Shown here: piece by piece, positions 51,871-60,697 of the stretch
How the letters are laid out: every line of letters begins with the position of its first letter
Position numbering within the stretch: the first letter of the stretch is position 1
NCBI RefSeq assembly: GCF_900091525.1
Contig: NZ_FMCU01000012.1
Span: forward strand, 1-64,000
Direction of reading: 5' to 3'
From: Micromonospora matsumotoense
GTDB lineage: Bacteria > Actinomycetota > Actinomycetes > Mycobacteriales > Micromonosporaceae
DNA length: 64,000 nucleotides
Made by a program: the position numbers and the translations under genes
The notes under the pieces: generated by a model
Told to the model about the DNA's origin: nothing
Databases searched by the model: none
Seen by the model: only the letters and a program-made list of their open reading frames with translations

Positions 51871-52778
51871 GCGGCACGGTCGTGGCCGTGGTCGGGCCGA
51901 CCGCGGCGGGCAAGTCGGCGCTGAGCATCGCCCTGGCGCACGCCCTGGGTGGTGAGGTGGTCAACGCCGACTCGATGCAGCTCTACCGGGGCATGGACAT
52001 CGGCACCGCCAAGCTCACCCCGGCCGAGCGGGACGGGGTGCCGCACCACCTGCTGGACATCTGGCCGGTCACCGCGCCGGCCAGCGTCGCCGAATACCAG
52101 CCGCTGGCCCGCGCGGCGGTCGACGACATCCTGGCCCGGCGGCGGGTGCCGCTGCTGGTCGGCGGCTCCGGCCTGTATGTGCGGGCGGTGCTGGAGCAGT
52201 TCGAGTTCCCCGGCACCGACCCGGTGGTACGCGGACGGCTGGAGGCGGAGCTGGCGCACCTCGGTCCGGCCCCGCTGTACGCCCGGCTGGCCGAGGCGGA
52301 CCCGGTCGCGGCGGCCGGCATCCTGCCCGGCAACGGTCGACGCATCGTCCGGGCCCTGGAGGTGATCGCGCTGACCGGGGCCCCGTTCACCGCCTCGCTG
52401 CCCGACCCGACCCCGTACTACCCGGCGGTGCAGCTCGGGGTGGACCTGGACACCGCGCTGCTGGACGAGCGGATCGCGCTGCGGGTCGACCGGATGTGGG
52501 CCGACGGGCTGGTCGCCGAGGTCCGCGCGCTGTGCGGGCACGGCCTGGCCGAGGGACGGACGGCCAGCCGGGCGCTCGGCTACCAGCAGGTGCTGCGGTT
52601 CCTGGCCGGGGAGACCGACGAGGCGCAGGCCCGCGACGAGACGGTCCGGGCCACCCGGCGGTTCGTCCGACGGCAACGCTCCTGGTTCCGCCGGGACCAG
52701 CGGATCCACTGGCTGGACCCCACGTCGCCGACGTTTGTCGACACTGCGCTGCGGGTGGTCGCCGCGCATCGGCAATGA
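51867..52778 (+). CDS. miaA: tRNA dimethylallyltransferase MiaA
   Basis: 303 residues. P-loop VGPTAAGKS, NADSMQLYRGMDIGTAK, LVGGSGLYVRAVLE and SRALGYQQVL are the family signatures. Transfers a dimethylallyl group to A37 of tRNA, the substrate for MiaB. GTG at 51867 overlaps the upstream stop; an in-frame ATG at 51846 is also possible. Confidence 0.95.
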   Translation: MSGTVVAVVGPTAAGKSALSIALAHALGGEVVNADSMQLYRGMDIGTAKLTPAERDGVPHHLLDIWPVTAPASVAEYQPLARAAVDDILARRRVPLLVGGSGLYVRAVLEQFEFPGTDPVVRGRLEAELAHLGPAPLYARLAEADPVAAAGILPGNGRRIVRALEVIALTGAPFTASLPDPTPYYPAVQLGVDLDTALLDERIALRVDRMWADGLVAEVRALCGHGLAEGRTASRALGYQQVLRFLAGETDEAQARDETVRATRRFVRRQRSWFRRDQRIHWLDPTSPTFVDTALRVVAAHRQ

Positions 52779-52785
52779 TGGGGGC

Positions 52786-53634
52786 GTGGAGTTCACCAAG
52801 GGTCACGGCACCGGCAACGACTTCGTCATCCTGCCCGACCCGGACGGCGCCCTCGACCTGACACCCGACCTGGTCGCCGGGATCTGCGACCGACGACGCG
52901 GACTCGGCGGCGACGGCGTGCTGCGGGTGGTGCGCGCCGCGAAGCACCCCGACGGGGTGGCACTCGCCGATACGGCCGAGTGGTTCATGGACTACTGGAA
53001 CGCCGACGGCTCGTTCGCCGAGATGTGCGGCAACGGGGCCCGGGTCTTCGTCCGCTACCTGCTCGCGACCGGGCTGGCCACCGCGACCGACGGCACCCTG
53101 CCGGTGGCCACCCGCGCCGGCCTGGTGCGGGCCCGGGTCGACGGCGACACCATCGCCGTCGAGATGCGCCGCCCCCGGCTGTACGACACGTCGCATGCCA
53201 CCCTGGGCGGGCTCACCCTGCCCGGCATGGCGGTGGACGTCGGCAACCCGCACCTGGTCTGCGCCCTACCGGCCGGCATCGACCTGGCCGAGCTGGACCT
53301 GACCCGCGCGCCCGACTTCGACCCCCGGGTCTTCCCGCACGGGGTGAACGTCGAGTTCACCACCCCCGGCGGCCCGCTGGACGGCTCCGACGGCCACGTG
53401 CTGATGCGGGTCTACGAGCGCGGCTCGGCGGAAACCCTCTCCTGCGGCACCGGCGCCTGCGCGGTCGCCGCGGTGGCCCTGCGCGACGCCGCCCGGGACA
53501 CCGGCACGATCACGGTCGACGTCCCCGGTGGCCGCCTCACCATCACCGTCACCGAAGACTCCTGCTGGCTGGCCGGCCCCGCCGCCCTCACCGCCACCGG
53601 CACTCTGACCCCCACTGCCCTACACCCGCGATAA
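52786..53634 (+). CDS. dapF: Diaminopimelate epimerase
   Basis: 282 residues. Catalytic Cys pair present: MCGNGARVF (first) and SCGTGACAVA (second). Makes meso-diaminopimelate for peptidoglycan and lysine. GTG at 52786, eight bases after miaA stop; starts VEFTKGHGTGNDFV as expected. Confidence 0.95.
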   Translation: MEFTKGHGTGNDFVILPDPDGALDLTPDLVAGICDRRRGLGGDGVLRVVRAAKHPDGVALADTAEWFMDYWNADGSFAEMCGNGARVFVRYLLATGLATATDGTLPVATRAGLVRARVDGDTIAVEMRRPRLYDTSHATLGGLTLPGMAVDVGNPHLVCALPAGIDLAELDLTRAPDFDPRVFPHGVNVEFTTPGGPLDGSDGHVLMRVYERGSAETLSCGTGACAVAAVALRDAARDTGTITVDVPGGRLTITVTEDSCWLAGPAALTATGTLTPTALHPR

Positions 53635-53697
53635 CCCATCCCTGCCGGGCTGCCGGGTGCCCTGCTCGCCCCTGCCCGGGTGGGTCCTGGCCGTCAT

Positions 53698-53772
53698 GAT
53701 CGACTCCTGTGGGCCGATGTAGCGGTATCGCAGTACCGGCGATACCGCCACATCGACCCCATTGAGTGGCTC
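53698..53772. repeat. 75-nt palindromic repeat, copy 2
   Basis: Begins GATCGACTC, ends GAGTGGCTC; inner arms GCGGTATCGC (53722-53731) and GCGATACCGC (53739-53748) pair perfectly. Same length and clear similarity to 26279-26353. Lies between the convergent dapF and malic enzyme genes and may end both transcripts. Confidence 0.85.
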
Positions 53773-53864
53773 AAATGGGTGCCGGACCGACAGGTGGCCG
53801 GCGTGTCTGGTACGTCAGAGGGTGAGTCGGACCGGCCGGGTGGCCCGCTCCCACCTCATCACTG

Positions 53865-55337
53865 TCAGGGGGTGGCGCTGGCGGTGGCGGCTACCTCGGG
53901 GAGGTCGGCGGGGCCGGGGTCGGCGGCCGGGGGTGGCGTCGCCGCCGGGTTCTGGGCGGCGGCGCGGACGGCGGCGGCGACCGCCGGGGCGACCCGTGAG
54001 TCGAAGACGCTCGGCACGATCACCGTCGGGTTGATCTTGTCTTCGCCGACCACGTCGGCGATGGCGCGGGCCGCCGCGATCGCCATCTCCTCGGTGAACT
54101 CCTCGGCGTGCGCGTCGAGCATGCCCCGGAACACCCCGGGGAAGGCGAGCACGTTGTTGATCTGGTTCGGCTGGTCGGAGCGGCCGGTGGCGACGATCGC
54201 GGCGTGCTTGCGGGCCTCCCGGGGGTCGACCTCCGGATCGGGGTTGGCCAGCGCGAAGACGATCGCGTCCTTGGCCATGGTGGCGACGTCGTCGCCGGTG
54301 AGCAGGTTGGGGGCGCTCACCCCGATGAAGACGTCCGCGCCCCGGACCGCGCCGGCCAGGTCGCCGGAGTAGTTGTCCCGGTTGGTGTTCTCGGCCAGCC
54401 ACTGCCAGGCCGGGTTGAGCCCGGTCAGCCCACGGTGCAGGGCACCCTGCCGGTCGTACGCGATGATGTCGCCGACGCCCTGGCGCAGCAGCAGCTTCAT
54501 GATCGCGGTGCCGGCCGCGCCGGCCCCGGAGACGACCACCCGGACGTCCGCGAGCTGCTTGCCCACCACGCGCAGCGCGTTGGTCAGCGCGGCCAGCACG
54601 CAGATCGCGGTGCCGTGCTGATCGTCGTGGAAGACCGGGATGTCCAGGAGCTCCCGCAGCCGGGCCTCGATCTCGAAGCAGCGCGGCGCGGCGATGTCCT
54701 CCAGGTTGATCCCGCCGTACGCGGGGGCGATGGCCTTGACGATCGCCACGATCTCGTCGGTGTCCTGGGTGTCCAGCACCACCGGCCAGGCGTCCACCCC
54801 GCCGAAGCGCTTGAACAGCGCCGCCTTGCCCTCCATCACCGGCAGCGACGCCGCCGGGCCGAGGTTGCCCAGGCCGAGCACGGCCGAGCCGTCGCTGACC
54901 ACGGCGACCGTGTTGCGCTTGATGGTCAGCCGCCGGGCGTCCGCCGGGTTCTCCGCGATCGCCATGCAGACCCGGGCCACCCCCGGGGTGTACGCCCGGG
55001 ACAGCTCGTCGCGGGTCCGCAGCCCGACCTTCGAGTGCACCTCGATCTTGCCGCCCAGGTGCAGCAGGAACGTGCGGTCGGAGACCTTGCGCACGTCCAC
55101 CCCGTCGAGCGCGGTGAGCGCCTCGACGACCTGGTCGGCGTGGCCGGCGTCGGCGGTGTCGCAGGTGAGGTCGACGATCACGTTGGTCGGGTCGGAGTCG
55201 ACCACGTCCAGCGCGGTGACGATCGCGCCGGCCTCGCCGACCGACGTGGTCAGCCGGCCGATCGAGGAGGCGTCCGCGGGGACCGCGATCCGGATCGTGA
55301 TCGAGAATCCGGCACTTGGCAGTCTGGTGATGGCCAC
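53865..55337 (-). CDS. NAD(P)-dependent malic enzyme with ACT domain
   Basis: 490 residues. N-terminal ACT-like domain (about 10-90), then malic enzyme: SRAYTPGVARVCMAI, NTVAVVSDGSAVLGLGNLGP, GGINLEDIAAPRCFEIE, FHDDQHGTAICVLAAL, and a Rossmann motif VVSGAGAAGTAIM. Converts malate to pyruvate and CO2. GTG at 55337 follows GGAGG. The last 30 residues are Ala/Pro-rich. Confidence 0.94.
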   Translation of the reverse strand: MAITRLPSAGFSITIRIAVPADASSIGRLTTSVGEAGAIVTALDVVDSDPTNVIVDLTCDTADAGHADQVVEALTALDGVDVRKVSDRTFLLHLGGKIEVHSKVGLRTRDELSRAYTPGVARVCMAIAENPADARRLTIKRNTVAVVSDGSAVLGLGNLGPAASLPVMEGKAALFKRFGGVDAWPVVLDTQDTDEIVAIVKAIAPAYGGINLEDIAAPRCFEIEARLRELLDIPVFHDDQHGTAICVLAALTNALRVVGKQLADVRVVVSGAGAAGTAIMKLLLRQGVGDIIAYDRQGALHRGLTGLNPAWQWLAENTNRDNYSGDLAGAVRGADVFIGVSAPNLLTGDDVATMAKDAIVFALANPDPEVDPREARKHAAIVATGRSDQPNQINNVLAFPGVFRGMLDAHAEEFTEEMAIAAARAIADVVGEDKINPTVIVPSVFDSRVAPAVAAAVRAAAQNPAATPPPAADPGPADLPEVAATASATP

Positions 55338-55512
55338 GGAAATACCTCCGTCGTCGCTGGCGGCTCGTCAGCATTTCTACTCGCCCACCGGGCCACGGCG
55401 GCAGCCGCCCCCGCGTTCGGCGACCTGTACCACGGGCATATAGCGGTCGCGTTCCGCGTTGACCCGTGTCAGGATTACTCGGTACATGCACAGAACGGAC
55501 AGGAGACGCAGC

Positions 55513-56964
55513 TTGCGAGACCAGGAGACCCACACCCCCTTCTCGGACGACGACCTCGACGCCACGACCGGTGAGTACGAGCTGTCGGAGCGGCAGGCGT
55601 TGCGGCGGGTCCCCGGCCTCTCCACCGAGCTGACCGACGTCACCGAGGTCGAATACCGCCAGCTCCGGCTGGAGCGGGTCGTCCTCGTCGGGGTCTGGAC
55701 CGAGGGCAGCCAACGCGACGCCGACAACTCGCTGACCGAGCTGGCGGCGCTGGCCGAGACGGCCGGTTCCCAGGTGCTCGAAGGGCTGATCCAGCGCCGC
55801 AGCCGCCCCGACCCGGCGACGTACGTCGGCCGGGGCAAGGTCGACGACCTCAGCGCGGCGGTGCTCTCCACCGGGGCCGACACGGTGATCTGCGACGGTG
55901 AGCTGTCCCCGTCCCAGCTGCGCAACCTGGAGCAGCGCACCAAGGTCAAGGTGGTCGACCGTACCGCGCTGATCCTCGACATCTTCGCCCAGCACGCCAA
56001 GAGCAAAGAGGGCAAGGCGCAGGTCGAGCTGGCCCAGCTCGAATACCTGCTGCCCCGGTTGCGGGGTTGGGGCGAGTCGCTCTCCCGGCAGAGCGGTGGC
56101 TCCGGGCGCGGTGGCGGCGCCGGCGGCGGCGTGGGCCTGCGTGGCCCCGGTGAGACCAAGCTGGAGACCGACCGGCGGCGCATCCGCAACCGCATCGCCC
56201 GGCTTCGCCGGGAGATCAAGGCCATGAAGACGGTACGCCAGACCAAGCGCGCCCGCCGGTCCCGTAACGCCGTGCCCGCGGTCGCCATCGCCGGTTACAC
56301 CAACGCCGGCAAGTCGAGCCTGCTCAACCGGCTCACCGGCGCGGGCGTGCTGGTGGAGAACGCGCTCTTCGCCACCCTGGACCCGACCACCCGCCGGGCG
56401 ACCACCGCGGACGGGCGGCTCTACACGCTGTCCGACACGGTCGGCTTCGTCCGGCACCTGCCGCACCAGATCGTCGAGGCGTTCCGCTCGACGCTGGAGG
56501 AGGTCGCCGAGGCCGATCTGGTGGTGCACGTGGTCGACGGCACCCACCCCGATCCGGAGGAGCAGGTCCGCGCGGTGCGTGAGGTGCTCTCCGAGGTCGG
56601 CGCGGACCGGCTGCCCGAGCTGCTGGTGGTCAACAAGACCGACGCCGCCGACGAGGAGACCCTGCTGCGGCTCAAGCGGCTCTGGCCCGACGCGGTCTTC
56701 GTCTCCGCGCACAGTGGGCGTGGTCTCGACGGGCTGCGCGAGGTGATCGAGCAGCGGCTGCCCCGCCCCGCCGTCGAGGTCCGCGCGGTCCTGCCGTACG
56801 ACCGGGGTGACCTGGTCGCCCGGCTGCACCGGCAGGGCGAGGTGCTCAGCACCTCCCACCTGCCGGAGGGCACGCTGCTGCACGTCCGGGTGGGGGAGGC
56901 GCTCGCCGCCGAGTTGACGCCGTTCGTGGCGGCGGGTGACCCGGCGGTAGCCGGTAGTCGGTGA
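55513..56964 (+). CDS. hflX: GTPase HflX
   Basis: 483 residues. HflX N-terminal domain (TYVGRGKVDDL, DGELSPSQLRNLEQ), a Gly-rich linker with GPGETKLETDRRRI, then the G domain: G1 GYTNAGKS, G3 DTVGFVRHLP, G4 NKTD. HflX splits stalled ribosomes under stress. TTG at 55513 follows GGAGA at good spacing; ATG at 55486 is in frame but has no ribosome site, so the true start is not certain. Confidence 0.94.
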   Translation: MRDQETHTPFSDDDLDATTGEYELSERQALRRVPGLSTELTDVTEVEYRQLRLERVVLVGVWTEGSQRDADNSLTELAALAETAGSQVLEGLIQRRSRPDPATYVGRGKVDDLSAAVLSTGADTVICDGELSPSQLRNLEQRTKVKVVDRTALILDIFAQHAKSKEGKAQVELAQLEYLLPRLRGWGESLSRQSGGSGRGGGAGGGVGLRGPGETKLETDRRRIRNRIARLRREIKAMKTVRQTKRARRSRNAVPAVAIAGYTNAGKSSLLNRLTGAGVLVENALFATLDPTTRRATTADGRLYTLSDTVGFVRHLPHQIVEAFRSTLEEVAEADLVVHVVDGTHPDPEEQVRAVREVLSEVGADRLPELLVVNKTDAADEETLLRLKRLWPDAVFVSAHSGRGLDGLREVIEQRLPRPAVEVRAVLPYDRGDLVARLHRQGEVLSTSHLPEGTLLHVRVGEALAAELTPFVAAGDPAVAGSR

Positions 56965-57012
56965 GCGCTGCGGTGTGACCTGAGGTTCATGGCGGCATGC
57001 GACACTGACGCC

Positions 57013-59145
57013 ATGCGCCGCGCTGTCTCCTCGGTCACGGTTGCCCTCGCCCTGTTCGGCGCGGCCGTGGCACCCGCCGTTGCCGCCGGAGCGGCACCGG
57101 TCTCCGCTGCCACCGCCGGGGCAGCACCGGTCCTGGCCGCCCCCGACGGGGTGGCGTCAGCACTGGCTGCCCCCGTCGGGGCGATACCGCTCGCCGCCGC
57201 CGTCGCCGGTAAGAAGCGGTGCACGATCACCGACGAGCGGCTGCGGGAGCTGTCCGGGCTGGTCGCCACGAAGACCGGCTACATCGTGATCAACGACGGC
57301 ACCCTGGAGGAGGGCCGCAAGCGGGTCTTCTTCCTCGACACCAAGTGCAAGGTCGCCAAGGAGCCGGTGAAGTACTCCGGTGACGGCCCGTTCGACACCG
57401 AGGACCTGGCCCTCTCGCCGGACGACAAGACCCTCTGGATCGCCGACACCGGTGACAACGTCACCAGTCGGGAGCGGCGTACCCGGGTCGCGGTCTGGAC
57501 GATGCCGGTCAGCGGGTCCAAGCAGCCGGTGCTGCACCGGCTGTCGTACCCGGAGCGCAAACCGCACGACGCCGAAGCGCTGCTGATCGGCACGGACGGG
57601 CTGCCCCTGGTGATCACCAAGGTGCCCAGCGGCAAGGCGGAGATCTACACCCCGGAGGCGAAGCTCGACAGCGGCGGCAACACCGAGCCGGTGCCGATGA
57701 AGAAGGTCGGCGAGATCACCCTGCCGAAGACCACCACCGACAACCCGCTCAACATCATCGGCCGGGTGGCCATCACCGGGGCGGCCCGCTCGCCCGACGG
57801 CAGCAAGGTGGTCCTGCGCACCTACGCCGACGCCTTCGAGTACGACGTCAGTGGCGACGACATCGTGGCCGCCCTGACGACCGGCAAGCCCCGGGTCACC
57901 CCGCTGGCCGACCCGTTCGGCGAGGCCATCTCGTACACCCCGGACGGCACCGGGTTCGTGACGGTCTCCGACGGTGGGGAACTCTCGCCGGAGGACCCGA
58001 TCGACATCCTCGGCTACACCCCGTCCACCAAGGGCGCCGAGGCGGTCGAGGGCGCGGCGGGGGTCAAGCCGGCGGCCGACAAGTCCTGGTACGACAACCT
58101 CAGCCTGGACCAGATCACCTACCTGATCGCCGCGGTCGGGGTGGTCGGTGTGGTGTTGGTCGGGGCCGGCATCGTCGGGATCGTGCGCTCCCGGCGGCGG
58201 GCCGCCACGGCCGGCGAGGAGTCGGACGATCCCGACGACGAGGTCTTCACCTCCGGTGCGGTGTCCCGGGCCGGGAGCTTACCGGCCGGTGAGTCCCCCC
58301 GGGGTGCCGAGCCGGCCCGTGGTGGTGGCGGCGTCTACGGCGCTCCGGCGGCGGCCGGTGGTGCGCCCGCCCGCCCGGCCGGCGGCGCGGTCTACGGCGG
58401 CGGCCGACCCCCGGCCGCGGCCGGGGCGGCTCCCCCCGCAGGCCCGGGCGGCGGTGCCCCGGCGGGCGGCGGGCGTCCGGCGGGTGGTGGTGTCTACGGT
58501 GGCGGTCGCCCGGCCGGCGGCGGTGTCTACGGTGCCGCCCCGGCCGGCGGTCCGCCGGTCAACGGCGCCGGCCCGCGCGGTGGTGCCCCGGGCGGCGGTG
58601 CCCCGGGCGGCGGTGCCCCACGCACCGTCCCACGCGGTGGTGCCCGGGGCGGTGCGCCGGCCGCCGCCGACCCGCGCGGCGGTGCTCCCGCCGGGGGGCG
58701 CGGTGGTGCGCCGGTCGGTGGGCGTGGTGCTCCTCCGGGGGCCCGTGGCGGTGCCCCGGTGGCCGGAGGCGGCACGCCGCCGGGTGGCCGGGGCGGCACG
58801 CCGCCGGATGGACGTGGTGGTGGTCCGGTCGGTGGACGTGGTGGTGGTCCGGCGGATGGACGTGGCGGCACGCCGCCGGGCGGGCGTGGTGGTCCGCCGG
58901 GCGGCCACGGCGGTGCTCCCGCTGGTGGGCGCGGCGGTGCTCCGGCTGGTGGGCGCGGCGCCGGCCCGGCGGGCGGGCGGGGTGGCGCTCCGGCCGGTAG
59001 GGACGGTGTCTACGGCGGTGGACGGGCCGAACCGCCGCGGCGCGAGGCCGGCCCCCGCGAGCCGCGTTCCGGTCCGCGCCGTGACGGCGGCGCTGATGAC
59101 CGGCGGGGCGGCCCACCCCCCGGCCGCAGCGGCGAACGCTACTGA
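57013..59145 (+). CDS. Membrane protein: extracellular propeller, one TM helix, Gly/Pro/Arg-rich tail
   Basis: 710 residues. Signal peptide (1-25), then an Ala/Pro-rich stretch and a beta-propeller-like domain (about 70-345; TLWIADTGDN, GSKVVLRTYADAFEYDV). A transmembrane helix at about 368-392 is followed by RSRRR, putting the tail inside. The tail (about 400-710) is low complexity: repeats of GGRGGAP, GGVYGGGRP and RGGTPPGGR. The propeller shows no enzyme motif I can name. ATG at 57013; no ribosome site is obvious. Confidence 0.8.
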   Translation: MRRAVSSVTVALALFGAAVAPAVAAGAAPVSAATAGAAPVLAAPDGVASALAAPVGAIPLAAAVAGKKRCTITDERLRELSGLVATKTGYIVINDGTLEEGRKRVFFLDTKCKVAKEPVKYSGDGPFDTEDLALSPDDKTLWIADTGDNVTSRERRTRVAVWTMPVSGSKQPVLHRLSYPERKPHDAEALLIGTDGLPLVITKVPSGKAEIYTPEAKLDSGGNTEPVPMKKVGEITLPKTTTDNPLNIIGRVAITGAARSPDGSKVVLRTYADAFEYDVSGDDIVAALTTGKPRVTPLADPFGEAISYTPDGTGFVTVSDGGELSPEDPIDILGYTPSTKGAEAVEGAAGVKPAADKSWYDNLSLDQITYLIAAVGVVGVVLVGAGIVGIVRSRRRAATAGEESDDPDDEVFTSGAVSRAGSLPAGESPRGAEPARGGGGVYGAPAAAGGAPARPAGGAVYGGGRPPAAAGAAPPAGPGGGAPAGGGRPAGGGVYGGGRPAGGGVYGAAPAGGPPVNGAGPRGGAPGGGAPGGGAPRTVPRGGARGGAPAAADPRGGAPAGGRGGAPVGGRGAPPGARGGAPVAGGGTPPGGRGGTPPDGRGGGPVGGRGGGPADGRGGTPPGGRGGPPGGHGGAPAGGRGGAPAGGRGAGPAGGRGGAPAGRDGVYGGGRAEPPRREAGPREPRSGPRRDGGADDRRGGPPPGRSGERY

Positions 59146-59178
59146 ATCACCCGGCGCGACGCACGGCGACCGTCGCCA

Positions 59179-59248
59179 CGGATACCCCCCCGGAGGGGGC
59201 ACGGCGATCGCCACCAACGGATACCCCGGAGGGGGCACGGCGATCGCC
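59179..59248. repeat. Direct repeat pair
   Basis: CGGATACCCC...GGAGGGGGCACGGCGATCGCC occurs at 59179-59212 and again, three bases shorter, at 59218-59248. Non-coding, after the tail-protein stop codon. Confidence 0.9.
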
Positions 59249-59277
59249 GCGACGGGGAACAGCCGCTGAGGGCAGCG

Positions 59278-59304
59278 CCGGCCGCCTCCGACGGAGGCGG
59301 CCGG
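59278..59304. terminator. Bidirectional terminator after lexA
   Basis: Perfect palindrome CCGGCCGCCTCCG-A-CGGAGGCGGCCGG between the convergent tail-protein gene and lexA. Confidence 0.85.
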
Positions 59305-59315
59305 TCGAGGTGGGG

Positions 59316-60098
59316 TCAGATCCGGCGGAGCACGGCGACGACCCGACCCATGATGGTGGCGTCGTCGCCGGGGATCGGATCGAAGGCCGGGTTCTGCGGC
59401 ATCAGCCAGACGTGACCGTCGCGTCGCCGGTAGGTCTTGACGGTCGCCTCGCCGTCGAGCATGGCGGCGACGATGTCACCGGCCTCGGCGATCGGCTGCT
59501 GCCGGACCACCACCCAGTCGCCGTCGCAGATCGCCGCGTCGAGCATCGAGTCGCCCTTGACCTGGAGCATGAAGACCTCGCCCTCACCCACCAGTTCGCG
59601 GGGGAGCGGGAACACGTCCTCCACCGCCTGCTCGGCCAGGATCGGCCCTCCGGCCGCGATCCGGCCCAGCATCGGCACGTACGCCGGGGTGGGGCGCTGG
59701 GCGCGGCTCAGCTCGTCGTCGGCGTCGTGGGGGGCGCGGACGTCCACCGCGCGGGGGCGGTTGGGGTCGCGGCGCAGGAAGCCCTTCTTTTCCAGCTCCT
59801 TGAGCTGGTAGGCGACGCTGGACGGGGAGACCAGACCGACCGCCTCGCCGATCTCGCGGACGCTCGGCGGGTAGCCGTGCCGCTCCACCCAGCTGCGGAT
59901 GAACTCCAGGATGCGGCGCTGCCGGGCGGTGAGGTCGACGGCGGTCGGGTCGGGAAAGCCGCTGACCACCGGGGTGACCTGCCGGACGGCCGGCTGGCCG
60001 GTCCGGCTGCGGGCGGCGCGGGGACGCCGAGTGGCCGGGGGACCCGCCTCGGCGATCGGCTGCGGGTTCTTCTGCCGGTTGACCCGGTCCTCGGTCAC
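59316..60098 (-). CDS. lexA: SOS repressor LexA
   Basis: 260 residues. A basic 50-residue extension, winged helix (LTARQRRILEFIRSWVERHGYPPSVREIG), then the S24 peptidase domain: cleavage site Ala-Gly in GRIAAGGPI, Ser in VKGDSMLD, Lys in ATVKTYRR. Represses DNA-damage genes and cleaves itself with RecA. GTG at 60098 after GGGAGG. Confidence 0.96.
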   Translation of the reverse strand: MTEDRVNRQKNPQPIAEAGPPATRRPRAARSRTGQPAVRQVTPVVSGFPDPTAVDLTARQRRILEFIRSWVERHGYPPSVREIGEAVGLVSPSSVAYQLKELEKKGFLRRDPNRPRAVDVRAPHDADDELSRAQRPTPAYVPMLGRIAAGGPILAEQAVEDVFPLPRELVGEGEVFMLQVKGDSMLDAAICDGDWVVVRQQPIAEAGDIVAAMLDGEATVKTYRRRDGHVWLMPQNPAFDPIPGDDATIMGRVVAVLRRI

Positions 60099-60202
60099 GT
60101 CCGTCCTCCCTGGTCGGCGCTGGGTGCCTTGGCGGCTCGTGGTGCGTGCGGGGGTGTCGCGGTGCCGGGACCGACGTGGTGCGCCGTGCCCGGTCGTTCA
60201 TG

Positions 60203-60231
60203 ACCGTATAGGTGAGATCGGTCATTTTCAA
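60203..60231 (-). promoter_or_regulatory. lexA promoter
   Basis: On the reverse strand TTGAAA (60231-60226), 17-base spacer, TACGGT (60208-60203). Transcript start near 60196. The -35 overlaps a LexA-box-like site. Confidence 0.6.
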
Positions 60232-60329
60232 ACATCTGTACGACGCGCCCCGGCGTGTCGGACGGAAAGCCTGGCATCTCGTACGTCTGTTCTGGTAGAT
60301 GGTACGTCCTTGTCGAACCCGTGTTCGAC
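60228..60329. promoter_or_regulatory. Three LexA-box-like sites in the lexA control region
   Basis: Perfect palindromic SOS box TCGAAC-CCGT-GTTCGA at 60313-60328 (flanks extend it by one pair). Weaker matches to the mycobacterial consensus: TCAAACATCTGTACGA (60228-60243, 13 of 16, over the -35) and TCGTACGTCTGTTCTG (60279-60294, 12 of 16). Confidence 0.8.
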
Positions 60330-60495
60330 GGGTCGACACGTCCCGGGTCGGTCATCCGTTCCGTCGGAGCTGGCCGGACGGCCGGTAACCTCCCGGTGGT
60401 CCGGTCGGTTGGAGCTGTCGACGTCCGGGTGTGACGAGGTGGTCACGGGGGTGGGGGAGGCGGCTCGGGCGTGACGCGCCGGACACCCGGGCAAC

Positions 60496-60524
60496 TTGAC
60501 CCGACCCGGTCGGCGGCCTACGGT
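60496..60524 (+). promoter_or_regulatory. nrdR promoter
   Basis: TTGACC (60496-60501), 17-base spacer, TACGGT (60519-60524). Start of transcription near 60531, so a leader of about 165 bases. Confidence 0.65.
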
Positions 60525-60527
60525 CGA

Positions 60528-60575
60528 CCCCTAGATGTAGTAGTCACACGGGCGTAAGTTGCCCACAGGTTGGGT
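60528..60575 (+). promoter_or_regulatory. Two NrdR-box-like sites
   Basis: CCCCTAGATGTAGTAG (60528-60543) and TGCCCACAGGTTGGGT (60560-60575). Their centres are 32 bases apart, three helix turns, the arrangement NrdR uses. Each matches the E. coli consensus at about 9-10 of 16 positions. They lie just downstream of the -10, so binding would block transcription. Confidence 0.6.
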
Positions 60576-60697
60576 TCGACTACCCACCGCACTCCCGTAT
60601 CGTCGACCACGGCGACGGCCGGTGACGCCGGCTCCGCCGGGTCGACGCGTGCCCGGAGGTGGGTGGCGGGCCCACGGTCGATCAAGGAGGTCGGGCG

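Noticed and set aside
57041..59269. Alternative overlapping frames in the Gly-rich tail region (for example 58148-59269)
   Set aside because: Repetitive GC-rich DNA leaves several frames open; only the frame from 57013 carries a signal peptide, propeller and TM helix.
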